Source of the DNA: Onchidella celtica | Lineage: Eukaryota; Mollusca; Gastropoda; Systellommatophora; Onchidiidae | Assembly (NCBI GenBank): GCA_963931925.1 | Contig: OZ007583.1 | Coordinates: 10,397,372 to 10,461,371, forward strand | Length of the DNA: 64,000 bases | Direction: 5' to 3' | Shown here: piece by piece, positions 24,522 through 33,560 of the stretch | Position numbering within the stretch: position 1 is the first letter of the stretch | How the letters are laid out: the number at the start of each line of letters is the position of its first letter | Program-made: the position numbers and the translations under genes | Notes under the pieces: generated by a model | What the model saw: the letters and a program-made list of their open reading frames with translations, nothing else | What the model was told of the DNA's origin: nothing | The model's database searches: none

Positions 24522-27500
24522 TTATTTTTCCATCATCATTGACAGAAATTTGTTGTTTTTCATGGTGCACATAGGTTTTGTGAACACATCAGCCAAATTG
24601 TGTTCTGAAGGAACATATAAAATTTCAACTGTGTCATGTTGAATCTCATCTCGAATGAAATGGTATTTGATGTCAATGTGTTTGGATCTTTGGTGTTGCA
24701 CTGGGTTCTTTGCAAGTGCAGCTGCACCTTGATTATCACAATAAAGTGCAAATTTTGTCAGACCTAGATCAATGATCTCATTTATCAATGAAATCAGGTA
24801 TTTGCCTTCCTGTGTTGCAGAGACCAGGGACATAAATTCTGCCTCACAAGTTGACAATGCAACTGTAGGTTGCTTTCTGGATTTCCAGGAAATCAGTGGA
24901 CCCTGAGTTGAAAGTTGAAAAGCATATCCAGTAATGCTCTTTCTATCATCTGAATTTCCCCAATCGGCATCACAAAAACCAACAATGCTCAGTGGTTGTT
25001 CTGATTTCCTGAAAACCAGTTTCTGATCAGTTGTGCCCTTGAGATATCTGAGGACATGTTTCACCATGGTCATATGACCTGCACTGGGTTTTGACATGTG
25101 CTGTGACAGCATTGTGACAACATAAGCATGATCTGGTCTTGTGCTAGTCATGACATAAATAAGACTGCCAACAATGTGTCTATACAGTTTTGAATCATAG
25201 TCATCCAGTGGATCATTACTGAGTTTATCAGTTTTAATTTCACAAGGAGTTTTTCTGGGTTTGCAGTCTTGCATACCAAAGTTTTCCAGGAGTTTTTCAA
25301 TGTATTTGGTCTGTGACATGGAAATTGAATCACTTTCAACTTGAAACTCAATACCCAAAAAGTATGAAACAACACCTAGGTCTTTCATTTTGAAATTTTT
25401 CTTCAAAGTTGTTTTCACATCATTCATTGCCTGTTTGTTTTGGGATGCAATCAGCAAATCATCTACAAACACAAGTAGAATTATCAACTCCTTGTCTTGT
25501 TGCTCACCTGAATGTTTAACATAAACACATGGGTCATTCATTGATTGTGAGAATCCTTGCCCTTTTAACTGGTCATGTAAGGTTTGGTTCCAGTTTCTGC
25601 CACTTTGTTTTAAGCCGTACAGAGATTTGTGTAATTTCCAAACAAGTTTTTCACCATTTTCATCTTTAATTTCATAGCCTTCAGGCTGTTCAACAAAGAT
25701 CTCACAATCAATGGGTGCATTCAGGTAGGCAGCTTTAAAGTCCATTTGGTGTACTGTCATGTTATTTTGAACAGACAATTGTATCAGTGTCCTTATGGAA
25801 GTCATGCGGGCTGTCGGAGAGAATGTTTCCTGGTAATCTATTTCTGGTATTTGTGAGTAACCTTTGGCTACAAATCTAGCCTTGTGTTCAGGTTCGTTGT
25901 TTAAACCAGTTTTGACGGTATAAACCCATCTTCCTCCAACAGCGTTCCTGCCTGGAGGTAGAGGAGTCAGTTCAAAGGTTTCACTCTCCTCAAGAGCCCT
26001 CATTTCACTATCCATAGCTTTTTGCCATTTTGCATGATCTTTGCTAGAAATAGCTTCTTTGTATGACTTTGGTGAGTTTGGATCAACACCATAACAATAA
26101 TGGTAAGTGACCTTCAGATGATCATCAATTTCTTTATCCACATAAAAGTCATTCAAATGTTTTTGTTTATTTCTAGTTCTTTTTGAACTGGGAGTATTCT
26201 GATCAAGGTTATCATCAGATCTGTTTGCTTCCTGATCAGCTCCTTGAGGAGCATTCTGTTTTTCCTTTCGGAAAACAAAATCTTCCTCATCACTGTCATC
26301 ATTTTGGTTTTGAGGAACATCTCGTTTTTCCTCTCGGAAAACAAAACCTTCCTCATCCTTGTTACTGGCAACAGTAGGATGTTGTTTAACAACTTTTTCA
26401 GTCTGGTCCCCCGAGAATCTCACAACTCTCACTTTCTTCACAGAACCTTTTTCAGGGAAGTATACAAGATGTGCCGGGCTGTCTCGATCAAAGCCTATGA
26501 ATATTCCCTTCTCTGCTCTGTCGTCCAGCTTTTTAGGGCCTTGGACAAAAGCGTAACATTCTTTACCAAAAGTTTGCATATTTTTTACATTTGGCTTTCT
26601 TTTTGTGACAACCTCAAAAGGGGTTTTTCTGATCCTGTTATTGTAGCATCTGTTCCTGATGCAGGAAGATGCCATTACGGCATAATGCCAAAGACTCTTG
26701 GGGAGACCTGACTGCAAAAGAAGGCACCTAGCCATTTCAAAGAGTGTTCTCCAAGCACGTTCAGCTGTGCCATTTTGGTGTGGGCTAAAGGGTGCACTCT
26801 TCTGATGCTGTATCTTATTTTCAGTAAGGTAGGAACTAAAGTCATTGGATATGAATTCTCCCCCTTGGTCTGACCTCACACATTTTACAGTACCATGAGG
26901 GGTGACATCAGCGAGGAATTTTTTGAATGCACGAAGTGTGTCACTTTTCTGTTTCAGAAAATATACATTTGTTAACCCAGAATAATCATCTACACAGACT
27001 AAGGCATATCTGAAGTTATCATCTGAAACTGGGTCAATGGGACCCGCAAGGTCAAGATGAACTAAATCAAATGGTTTTTCAGCACGAGTGTCTGGAAGTT
27101 TATTCCGAGTTTGGGTCATTTTTCCAAGTGTGCAAACCTCACAGTCAAATTTATCATTTGGATTCGTAATTGTCATTCCTTCAACAACATTTGTGAGCTT
27201 TTTAATATCCTCACAATTACAGTGGCCCAAAATTTTGTGCCATTCTTGTATAGTGTGAGAACCATCATTGGTAACAGATGAACACAAGTGATACATCTTA
27301 TCTTTCTTTCTTATTTCAAATTTTGTTTCACCACTTTGAAGAATAGCGAAATCCTGGTGGAATTCCACCGTTGCTCCATTTTCTGTGGCTGCCTTCACAG
27401 AGAAGATGTTATTGGAGAAGGAGGGTGCAAAGAGTGCGTTCCTGAGGGTGATGTCGTGGTTGATTCCTGATGTATCAGTAAGGTTAATACTAGCATCACC

Positions 27501-27881
27501 TTGGCCTTCTACAAGATTTGTTGCTTTCGTTCCATCAGCCAATTCTATAATGTGATCTGCGGGGTCGAAGTTTTTGTTGAAATTCTTGAACCTTGACCTG
27601 TCTTTGATGATGTGCACAGACGCACCTGAGTCTACCAAAAATGAAATGTTGTCATCTGTAATTTGATCACTGTGTGCACAGAGAAAAGCAAAATGATCTC
27701 CACCATGGGTTAAATTATCAACGTTATCTTTTACTGTTTTTGCAGTTTGATGATTTAATCTTCTGCAGACTCGTATATCATGTGAATTTGATTTGCAGAA
27801 GTCACACCACCGTTTCTTGTTTCTGCAGAAATCTGTGTCATGTGTGTTGGATTTGCAGTGCTGACACCAACGTTTTTGCAT
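24522..27881 (-). CDS. Copia pol polyprotein (zinc knuckles, protease, integrase, RT, RNase H)
   Basis: 1119 codons without interruption. Residues 6-40 hold two CX2CX4HX4C zinc knuckles, which belong to the end of gag. The protease active site DSGAS is at 84-88. Integrase has its HHCC zinc site (H215, H220, C247, C250) and a D277, D338, E374 triad with 35 residues between the last two. Reverse transcriptase carries FVDD at 805-808, and RNase H includes CDADW near 970-974 with the late SKHIDIKYHF block. Every catalytic residue I can check is present. The frame is the same as that of gag, separated from it by one TGA and six codons; the Met at 27881 is probably not a true start. A short acidic duplication lies between integrase and RT. 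Confidence 0.93.
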   Translation of the reverse strand: MQKRWCQHCKSNTHDTDFCRNKKRWCDFCKSNSHDIRVCRRLNHQTAKTVKDNVDNLTHGGDHFAFLCAHSDQITDDNISFLVDSGASVHIIKDRSRFKNFNKNFDPADHIIELADGTKATNLVEGQGDASINLTDTSGINHDITLRNALFAPSFSNNIFSVKAATENGATVEFHQDFAILQSGETKFEIRKKDKMYHLCSSVTNDGSHTIQEWHKILGHCNCEDIKKLTNVVEGMTITNPNDKFDCEVCTLGKMTQTRNKLPDTRAEKPFDLVHLDLAGPIDPVSDDNFRYALVCVDDYSGLTNVYFLKQKSDTLRAFKKFLADVTPHGTVKCVRSDQGGEFISNDFSSYLTENKIQHQKSAPFSPHQNGTAERAWRTLFEMARCLLLQSGLPKSLWHYAVMASSCIRNRCYNNRIRKTPFEVVTKRKPNVKNMQTFGKECYAFVQGPKKLDDRAEKGIFIGFDRDSPAHLVYFPEKGSVKKVRVVRFSGDQTEKVVKQHPTVASNKDEEGFVFREEKRDVPQNQNDDSDEEDFVFRKEKQNAPQGADQEANRSDDNLDQNTPSSKRTRNKQKHLNDFYVDKEIDDHLKVTYHYCYGVDPNSPKSYKEAISSKDHAKWQKAMDSEMRALEESETFELTPLPPGRNAVGGRWVYTVKTGLNNEPEHKARFVAKGYSQIPEIDYQETFSPTARMTSIRTLIQLSVQNNMTVHQMDFKAAYLNAPIDCEIFVEQPEGYEIKDENGEKLVWKLHKSLYGLKQSGRNWNQTLHDQLKGQGFSQSMNDPCVYVKHSGEQQDKELIILLVFVDDLLIASQNKQAMNDVKTTLKKNFKMKDLGVVSYFLGIEFQVESDSISMSQTKYIEKLLENFGMQDCKPRKTPCEIKTDKLSNDPLDDYDSKLYRHIVGSLIYVMTSTRPDHAYVVTMLSQHMSKPSAGHMTMVKHVLRYLKGTTDQKLVFRKSEQPLSIVGFCDADWGNSDDRKSITGYAFQLSTQGPLISWKSRKQPTVALSTCEAEFMSLVSATQEGKYLISLINEIIDLGLTKFALYCDNQGAAALAKNPVQHQRSKHIDIKYHFIRDEIQHDTVEILYVPSEHNLADVFTKPMCTMKNNKFLSMMMEK

Positions 27882-27899
27882 GAACTTTGGCTTGTTGTG

Positions 27900-28598
27900 T
27901 CAGCCATGGTTATTGTTTGAATTTGAAGCAAACGTGTTAGTGCCTTTTGCTTGTTTTGAGTGGGCAGTCATCACTGATGAAGATGTTGGCTGGATTTTTT
28001 CGTTATCTTCGTAGTTGCGTAGTGCAATCTTGAAGTCTGGGAAAGAAAGGGTTTCATCCTTTTGAGTTATTACAGTAGTAAAAGGTTTATAGGATTCAGG
28101 TAAGCCCTTCAGGACCATCGCAACGAGAAGGCTATCACTGATATGTTCTTTTGCATCTCGTAGAGAGGCAGCAGCAGATTCTGCTCTGATTATGTAGTCA
28201 GTCACTGTTTCGTGATCTCCTTTTTGGAGTGACGTTAATTCAGTATATAATGTTATTATTCTTGATTTACCAGTAGGCAGATAGTGTCTTCGGAGAATTT
28301 TGAGTGCTTTTCTTCCATCATCTCCTGCGTCACGGATGATGAGAGACAAGGATCGGTCATCAAGTACTTGGACTAGTTCGGCAAAAGCCTCTTCATTTTT
28401 ATCTTGGTCGACAATTTTTGTTTCCTCTAGGGTGGCGAAGACCTCGTGTAAATCACGTACACGCATACCCCCTAAGAACTTGACCTCCCATAATTCGTAC
28501 TTTCTTTCATCACAATCAAAAGTTGGGATTCTAGATCTAGTGGGGATCCGTGCCCTGGGCCCATAACCTGTTGGTGTTGGTTGATCTGAATCTGACAT
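27900..28598 (-). CDS. Copia gag (capsid) protein
   Basis: A UBN2/Retrotran_gag_2-type capsid of 232 codons if it starts at the ATG at 28598 (MSDSDQPT). That ATG lies inside the 5' LTR, 30 bp from its inner edge. An in-frame ATG further out at 28649 is also within the LTR but adds a poorly coding leader. Capsid blocks include YELWEVKFLGGMRVRDL near the start and LKGLPESYKPF about two thirds along. The frame ends at a TGA (27902-27900) just before the zinc knuckles, which continue in the same frame. The stop is therefore either a readthrough site or a single disabling mutation. Confidence 0.88.
   Translation of the reverse strand: MSDSDQPTPTGYGPRARIPTRSRIPTFDCDERKYELWEVKFLGGMRVRDLHEVFATLEETKIVDQDKNEEAFAELVQVLDDRSLSLIIRDAGDDGRKALKILRRHYLPTGKSRIITLYTELTSLQKGDHETVTDYIIRAESAAASLRDAKEHISDSLLVAMVLKGLPESYKPFTTVITQKDETLSFPDFKIALRNYEDNEKIQPTSSSVMTAHSKQAKGTNTFASNSNNNHG
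28555..28568 (-). other. Copia primer-binding site (initiator tRNA-Met anticodon region)
   Basis: On the minus strand GGTTATGGGCCCAG abuts the 5' LTR. It is complementary to the anticodon stem-loop of initiator tRNA-Met. Drosophila copia is primed by such a 5'-half tRNA fragment rather than by the tRNA 3' end. Here it overlaps gag codons. Confidence 0.8.
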
Positions 28599-28815
28599 TG
28601 TACAGATGATGGTGGATACACAAGGATGGATGAATTGAGATAATAACAAATGTAGATATTTCTTTCAACAATGCCACATCTTGTTTATTCAGGAAGGAAA
28701 TAGAAACAATGAAAAAAAACGTAACAGAGTTAACTTTCCCTTAATTAATTACATAAGCTGCCGGATTGGCAAATGTTTAAAATAGTTGTAAATTATGATG
28801 AGTTTATACTCAACA
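28569..28815 (-). repeat. Copia 5' LTR
   Basis: 247 bp with the same ends as the 3' LTR. It carries a TATAAA-like box near its outer end on the minus strand, AATAAA at 28684-28689 and the gag start codon at 28598-28596. Confidence 0.95.
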
Positions 28816-28820
28816 CAGCT

Positions 28821-31066
28821 AATGTGTTTTTGTTTTTTTTTCTTTTGAAGCCGGTGACAAGTGGTGGATGAAGTTAATCCGGTAGACTCAACAATCTCAT
28901 AAGTGATATAATTTAAGTCATTGTAATTTTAATAGACCAACCATTGGCAATAGTTTTTCTTTTTTCTTTTTTTGTTTATGGTATTGTGTGATTGCATATT
29001 TTGCTCAGTTTAGCTTTTCTTCATTTGGTGACTGTAAAAGCTCAGTTTTAAGAGGAGCAAAGTTATGCCTTTACATTTTTTGTTTTGTTTACACTGGCGG
29101 TGCATTTGAAAATAAAATGTCATCATTATTTTTGTTGCTACAGGCTTAATAAAATAATTTCAACTGTTAACAAAATAATGAATGGCAAAGACACACATGT
29201 AATGAACCATGTGTTTGTCAATTAGATTTTGTTCTATAAAAGTTTGAAATCAATAGATTTCATCAGTGTCATGTAAAAAAAGGATGTAAACGTATACATA
29301 CATGTATGTTTAATTTTTTTTTTTAGAAAACCCTCAAGCGATAGATCATTTGAGAGATTTGGTGCCACTTCCTGTGTGTAAATATCAGAATGCAGAATGG
29401 AAAATCAGGTCTTCTTAGTTCAGACATATATGTAGGCCTAATATAGATGTCTCTGAGAAGATAGAAGTGTGTAAATGCTGCCTTCTGACTGTAGATGAAA
29501 ATCTGGTGAATTTTAACCAGCATCACTGCAAATTCAGATATCAGTGCAGCCCTCGGATCAGTCTGTTTCTGTACTGTGGCAGCAGAGAGTAACTAAGTAC
29601 CGGTACAGCAGGCACTGGTCATAGTGGTAGACAGGATAGGAACTTCATATTGCAGAACTTGCAATATAGACTTAGCTTTTGTTAATGCTGATGTATTGTG
29701 TTTTGCCTTCATTGTTCAAATTATTGTTGCTAATCATTCATGTTTTCCTGTCTTTGTCATCCTTTGTTTTCATCTATCCATAATTTAGGAGGTCTGTTAT
29801 TGTTATCTTTTTTTTTTACATTTTCTATGGTAGATGAATTAAATCTGCAAAAGATTTAGCACAGTTTACCACCTGAGATTATATTGTAACATAGAAAACA
29901 CAGAAGGGTTGTGTTTGTGTTGATTGTACAAAGGTGCAGGCATGCTGTTTGTTTGTTTATCTGTTAGTTTTTGGATCACCGGCTGTTGGTGCCTGTGAAA
30001 CTCATGTTGTAGATATAGAATGAGTTTATGTGTCAGGAAGTGGATTACAAGTTTATTTGAAGAACAGATGTTTGAGTGTTGAGGGAGAAAATATTCTGAC
30101 TGTTTCATGTTTGGAATCACTGGGTTCAGTGCTTCAGAATCACTTTATTCTATCTCCATGTTTTCCATGTTCTGAATTTATCATTTATGTACCATATTAA
30201 AAAGTGGACAGAATTGTCAAAAGAAACCTTTCACAGACTTAGTTACATTGTCTGGAAGTAAAATTTGAAAGAGGATACATGTCATGGATTTACGACCTCT
30301 TGTTTACATTTTCCATAAATTTAGATTGGAACATCTGATACCCCTATTCTCCATTTTTTTTTTGCCTCCCTGTTCTCCTCTCATTAAAGTTTCCTTTCTG
30401 TTTTCTTTCTTTCTTTTTTTGTTGTTGTTGTCTACGTTTTTTTTTTTTCATCTGTATGCAGCAGATCACATCCTGTATCATCAACGCCTCTGTGTCCTCA
30501 GAGCTGTTTATCTATCTGTCTGTTTATCTATGTGAATGTCTGTCTTTTGTCAGTCAGCCTAGCTATGTGTCTGTCTGTCTAGTTATGCCACCATTATTAC
30601 AACAACAGCGCTAATGGCAGAAACTCTACACAACTTAACCTCACACAGTAAGAGATTACATTTTTTTTTTTTTTTAATCATGTTCAGGGTTAAACTTAAA
30701 GATTTAGAGTACACAATATCACCGTCATCGCCATTATCACCATCAACAGGATTAACAGTAAGAACAAGAAGAAACTGGTTGAGGAAAGATTCAAACTACA
30801 TGTAGTGAAAATCGTAAGAGAACATGCTTAGATTAATTTCATATATAGCAGACCAGTATTACATTTCATTTAACAAATCGTGTTCAATGTTAAGGCTATA
30901 GAGTCTAGAGCACACAATTACCAACGCCATTGCCATCACCATTATTAACATTATCAACACTATTAACAACTAAGCAATGTGTGAAGAACTAGATTGGGAA
31001 AGAATTCATATAGTAAGCCAGGGGAAATCTGATGAGGTCATCCGCCATAATTGTAGGGCAGTCAAA
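28821..31066. other. non-coding DNA
   Basis: No frame with coding character. Includes short TCTG/TATC microsatellite sequence near 30505-30580 and several T runs. Confidence 0.5.
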
Positions 31067-31255
31067 AATTGGTAAAAAGAAAAAATTATATGTAGCAAAG
31101 TCTCGCGTAAGAAATAATACCCAAATGATACAACAAAACGCAATGAAAAAGGGAAGGCAGAATTTCGGTTAAAACCTTTCTCTTTTTGAGAATTTTATAC
31201 TTTACTTTACTTTAAGCCTTGCTGCGACCCCACAGTTTTACTGTGGTTTTTATAA
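31067..31255 (+). repeat. dispersed repeat with conserved hairpin (copy 1)
   Basis: It contains two modules also seen at 59677-59834: one around TATGTAGCAAAG...AAACGCAA, and one around TTTAAGCCTTGCTGC followed by the hairpin CCACAG-TTTTA-CTGTGG. The order and relative orientation of the modules differ between copies. A third, partial copy lies at 40130-40219. Family not identified. Confidence 0.6.
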
Positions 31256-32415
31256 TAGGCTCTATCTATTATATATTTCAGTAACTTGCAACCTTTGGCA
31301 TGACTAACTGACCAAACTATACACTCTTCAGGCCTTAAATTTGGCAGGAAGGTGGCAATTGAGATAAGGAAGATGATGGCTATAATTAAAAGTTGTTTAC
31401 TTCAAGCGTGTATTAAAAAAAAAAACAATGTTTATTGCTATGTAACATCTGTATTTTTGCATGTTTGTTTCGTAATATATAGTACCGTGCATGTCATAAA
31501 AAGTAACCGTATCAAGCGTTGTGGTGCGCATGAGTTCTGAAGCAAGACTGTAGTTTATTACTTTTATTATACTAGGGGGGGGGGGATCACATGACTGTTT
31601 ATTCTGGGCAATGCCCGGTAGCTCATCTAGTTTATTCATAATTTTGGGACACATATTCTTTCACCCAGCAGATTTCGTTTAACTCCTTCAGTCTGTTTAT
31701 TGTCCCAGACAGATTAGATTAAGAGTAAGACTACTGGCCAGTGTAATCAGATGGTAATCGGCCAGGCCTGGGTATGGCGGATGCCACAGATTGTATTTTA
31801 AATATTTTTACTTGGATGAGTGAGCAAATAAATATGATATGATCAAAAACTTAGGCGACACACTGCAATACTAATGTCAGGACGTGTGTAAATGACCGCT
31901 CGAATGATATGAGGTAATGATAATGATCGCTTACTGAATACCGTTTATGGGTTTCTCGCCCTTTGAATGTTCAAATTTGGGGGGGGGGGGGGGTTGTCAG
32001 TAATTCCCTGTCAGGATCACTACGTCAATCTGATGTAGATTTGTAAAGGATTTCCATAGGGTTGGTAGAATCATCGTAGGGGCGGAGTGCCTACATCTAA
32101 CAGACGCCAACGTGATGTTGTAACCAGCAGATCTATGTAGGAATTATGTCATTCTTGTGTGCAAACTTGACGTCAATCATACGAGTCCGATTTCCGGAGG
32201 AATTGCTGGCTGGGTTTTTATTTCTAGACCACGGAATGTTCGAATTTTACCATTATGATCATTTCACAGGCCTGAAAGCCTTTCTAAGTTTATACTATTT
32301 AATTAAGTTTGTCAGACCAGATCTTAGTGTCAACACAACATCATCAGTGTGTAATGGTGGTCAGCATGGGAAACTTTTTGTTTTAGTGGTGTGTTCTTTC
32401 TTTTTTTCATATACA

Positions 32416-32733
32416 TGATAATAATAATAATTAGTTTAATAACGAACATCATTTATATAGAGCCCAGTCCAAACAATTTGCTCTAGTCTAGGCGCTTTAC
32501 AGAAAGTCTTTGTTCTCTCCATCTGCAATTCACCCTCTATCTCTCTCCTTCTCTCTCTCCCTCTCTAGGCTACATTATATGTATCTCTATCTATCCATCT
32601 AATTCAAACACATTCTACTTCATACACCCTTATGCTGGACATACATACATAGATACACACATACTAGTAACATAGGCGAACAGGGCAGAAATTAAACAAT
32701 AGAACAACAAAAACAAAATAAATTGAGAAAATA
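32416..32733 (-). mobile_element. SINE-like dispersed repeat (copy 1) with LINE-type 3' end
   Basis: Shares a long segment with 49571-49838, including GCGCTTTACAGAAAGTC, the CTCTCTC-rich middle and GAAATTAAACAATA. Read on the minus strand it ends GCGCCTAGA...GGGCTCTATATAAATG followed by an ATT-rich tail. This resembles the 3' end of the LINE at 52034-55532, suggesting mobilisation by that LINE group. Confidence 0.6.
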
Positions 32734-33245
32734 AATGGACAAGCTTAATTTGTTTATCAGCATTAGTGCCAAACGTTGTAGTGTTCATGGCGAGGACAGC
32801 ACTCAAAAAGATATCCTGTGTTCCAAGCTGATGTTGATACCTGTACCATCTAAACCCACCCGAAGTGTTTTTTTTTTTTTACTGCACAGTCCCTCACCGT
32901 TTTAGGGACATAAATATTTGTTTTGTTTCTTTTTCATATAACACGTCATTACAGTCCTCGCATTTTAAACACCTTTCTTCAAATGCCCTGGCCCAGTTTA
33001 CAAATTGAATTGTGCATCTCAAGTACTTTCTAAGTCGGTCTTTCTGTTTGTACTGACAAGAACAGGTTTATTGCTGAAGGAAGGCCGCAATAGCTTTTCA
33101 AGAAGTATATTAGGCCTAGTCCTGTTTTTAGAAAAAAACCGTAGTTATACTTTTTATTTCCCCGGGTAACCAAACAAATGAAACCGGAAGTTACCGTTAC
33201 TATGAACAGCGTCGCAGCCGTGCATTGCAGGTGAAACAAGGTGGG
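32734..33245. other. non-coding DNA
   Basis: No coding frame or repeat family recognised in this interval to the left of the nested LINE pair. Confidence 0.45.
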
Positions 33246-33560
33246 TTTCTTCTTCTTCTTCTTCTTCTCATGGAGTTGATTCGTCTATTTACTAAGACGA
33301 TTCCTCAACTGCACCATGTGCGACTCGACGCCACTGCTCTGAGGCTAAAACAGGCTAAAACAGCATATATATTAAGACCATTTAAAATATATCGTTGTGT
33401 AAATTCTTTTGACCGTTTTGTTATATATAGATTCTATCTCTGGTTAAAAATATCTCTTGGCACCAAGATTGTGTACAAAAATAGACCCGCACTTTAAATA
33501 CAATGGTAGCTGCAACGGATAATTATGTTCTTCAATTCATTGCCAAAAGCCGTTGCAGAC
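33246..33560 (-). mobile_element. LINE copy B, 3' part (separated by insertion of LINE copy A)
   Basis: This is the reverse complement of the 3' end of LINE copy A: the last ~45 nt of coding sequence, the 3' UTR and a (GAA)n tail (seen as TTC repeats at 33246-33269). It stops exactly where copy A begins and continues on the far side of A at 35708. The last ORF2 codons correspond to FDNEFKNIII...SYHCN in copy A. Confidence 0.8.

Larger units (their letters stand above)
23856..28815 (-). mobile_element. complete Copia (Ty1/copia) LTR retrotransposon
   Basis: Two 247-bp LTRs (23856-24102 and 28569-28815) begin TGTTG and end CAACA. They are bounded by a perfect 5-bp target-site duplication, CAGCT (23851-23855 and 28816-28820). 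Between them on the minus strand are a primer-binding site, gag, then pol in the order protease, integrase, reverse transcriptase, RNase H (the Copia order), and a polypurine tract. The LTRs differ at 4 of 247 positions by my reading (about 1.6%), so the insertion is fairly recent. The only disabling change seen is one in-frame TGA at the end of gag. Confidence 0.95.

Noticed and set aside
23854-28820. Considering the Copia region as two host genes on the minus strand
   Set aside because: LTRs, target duplication, primer site, polypurine tract and domain order show a retrotransposon.
32520-32640. CT-rich and TATC/TCTA simple sequence as an independent feature
   Set aside because: It is the internal low-complexity part of the SINE-like repeat and is shared with the copy at 49571.
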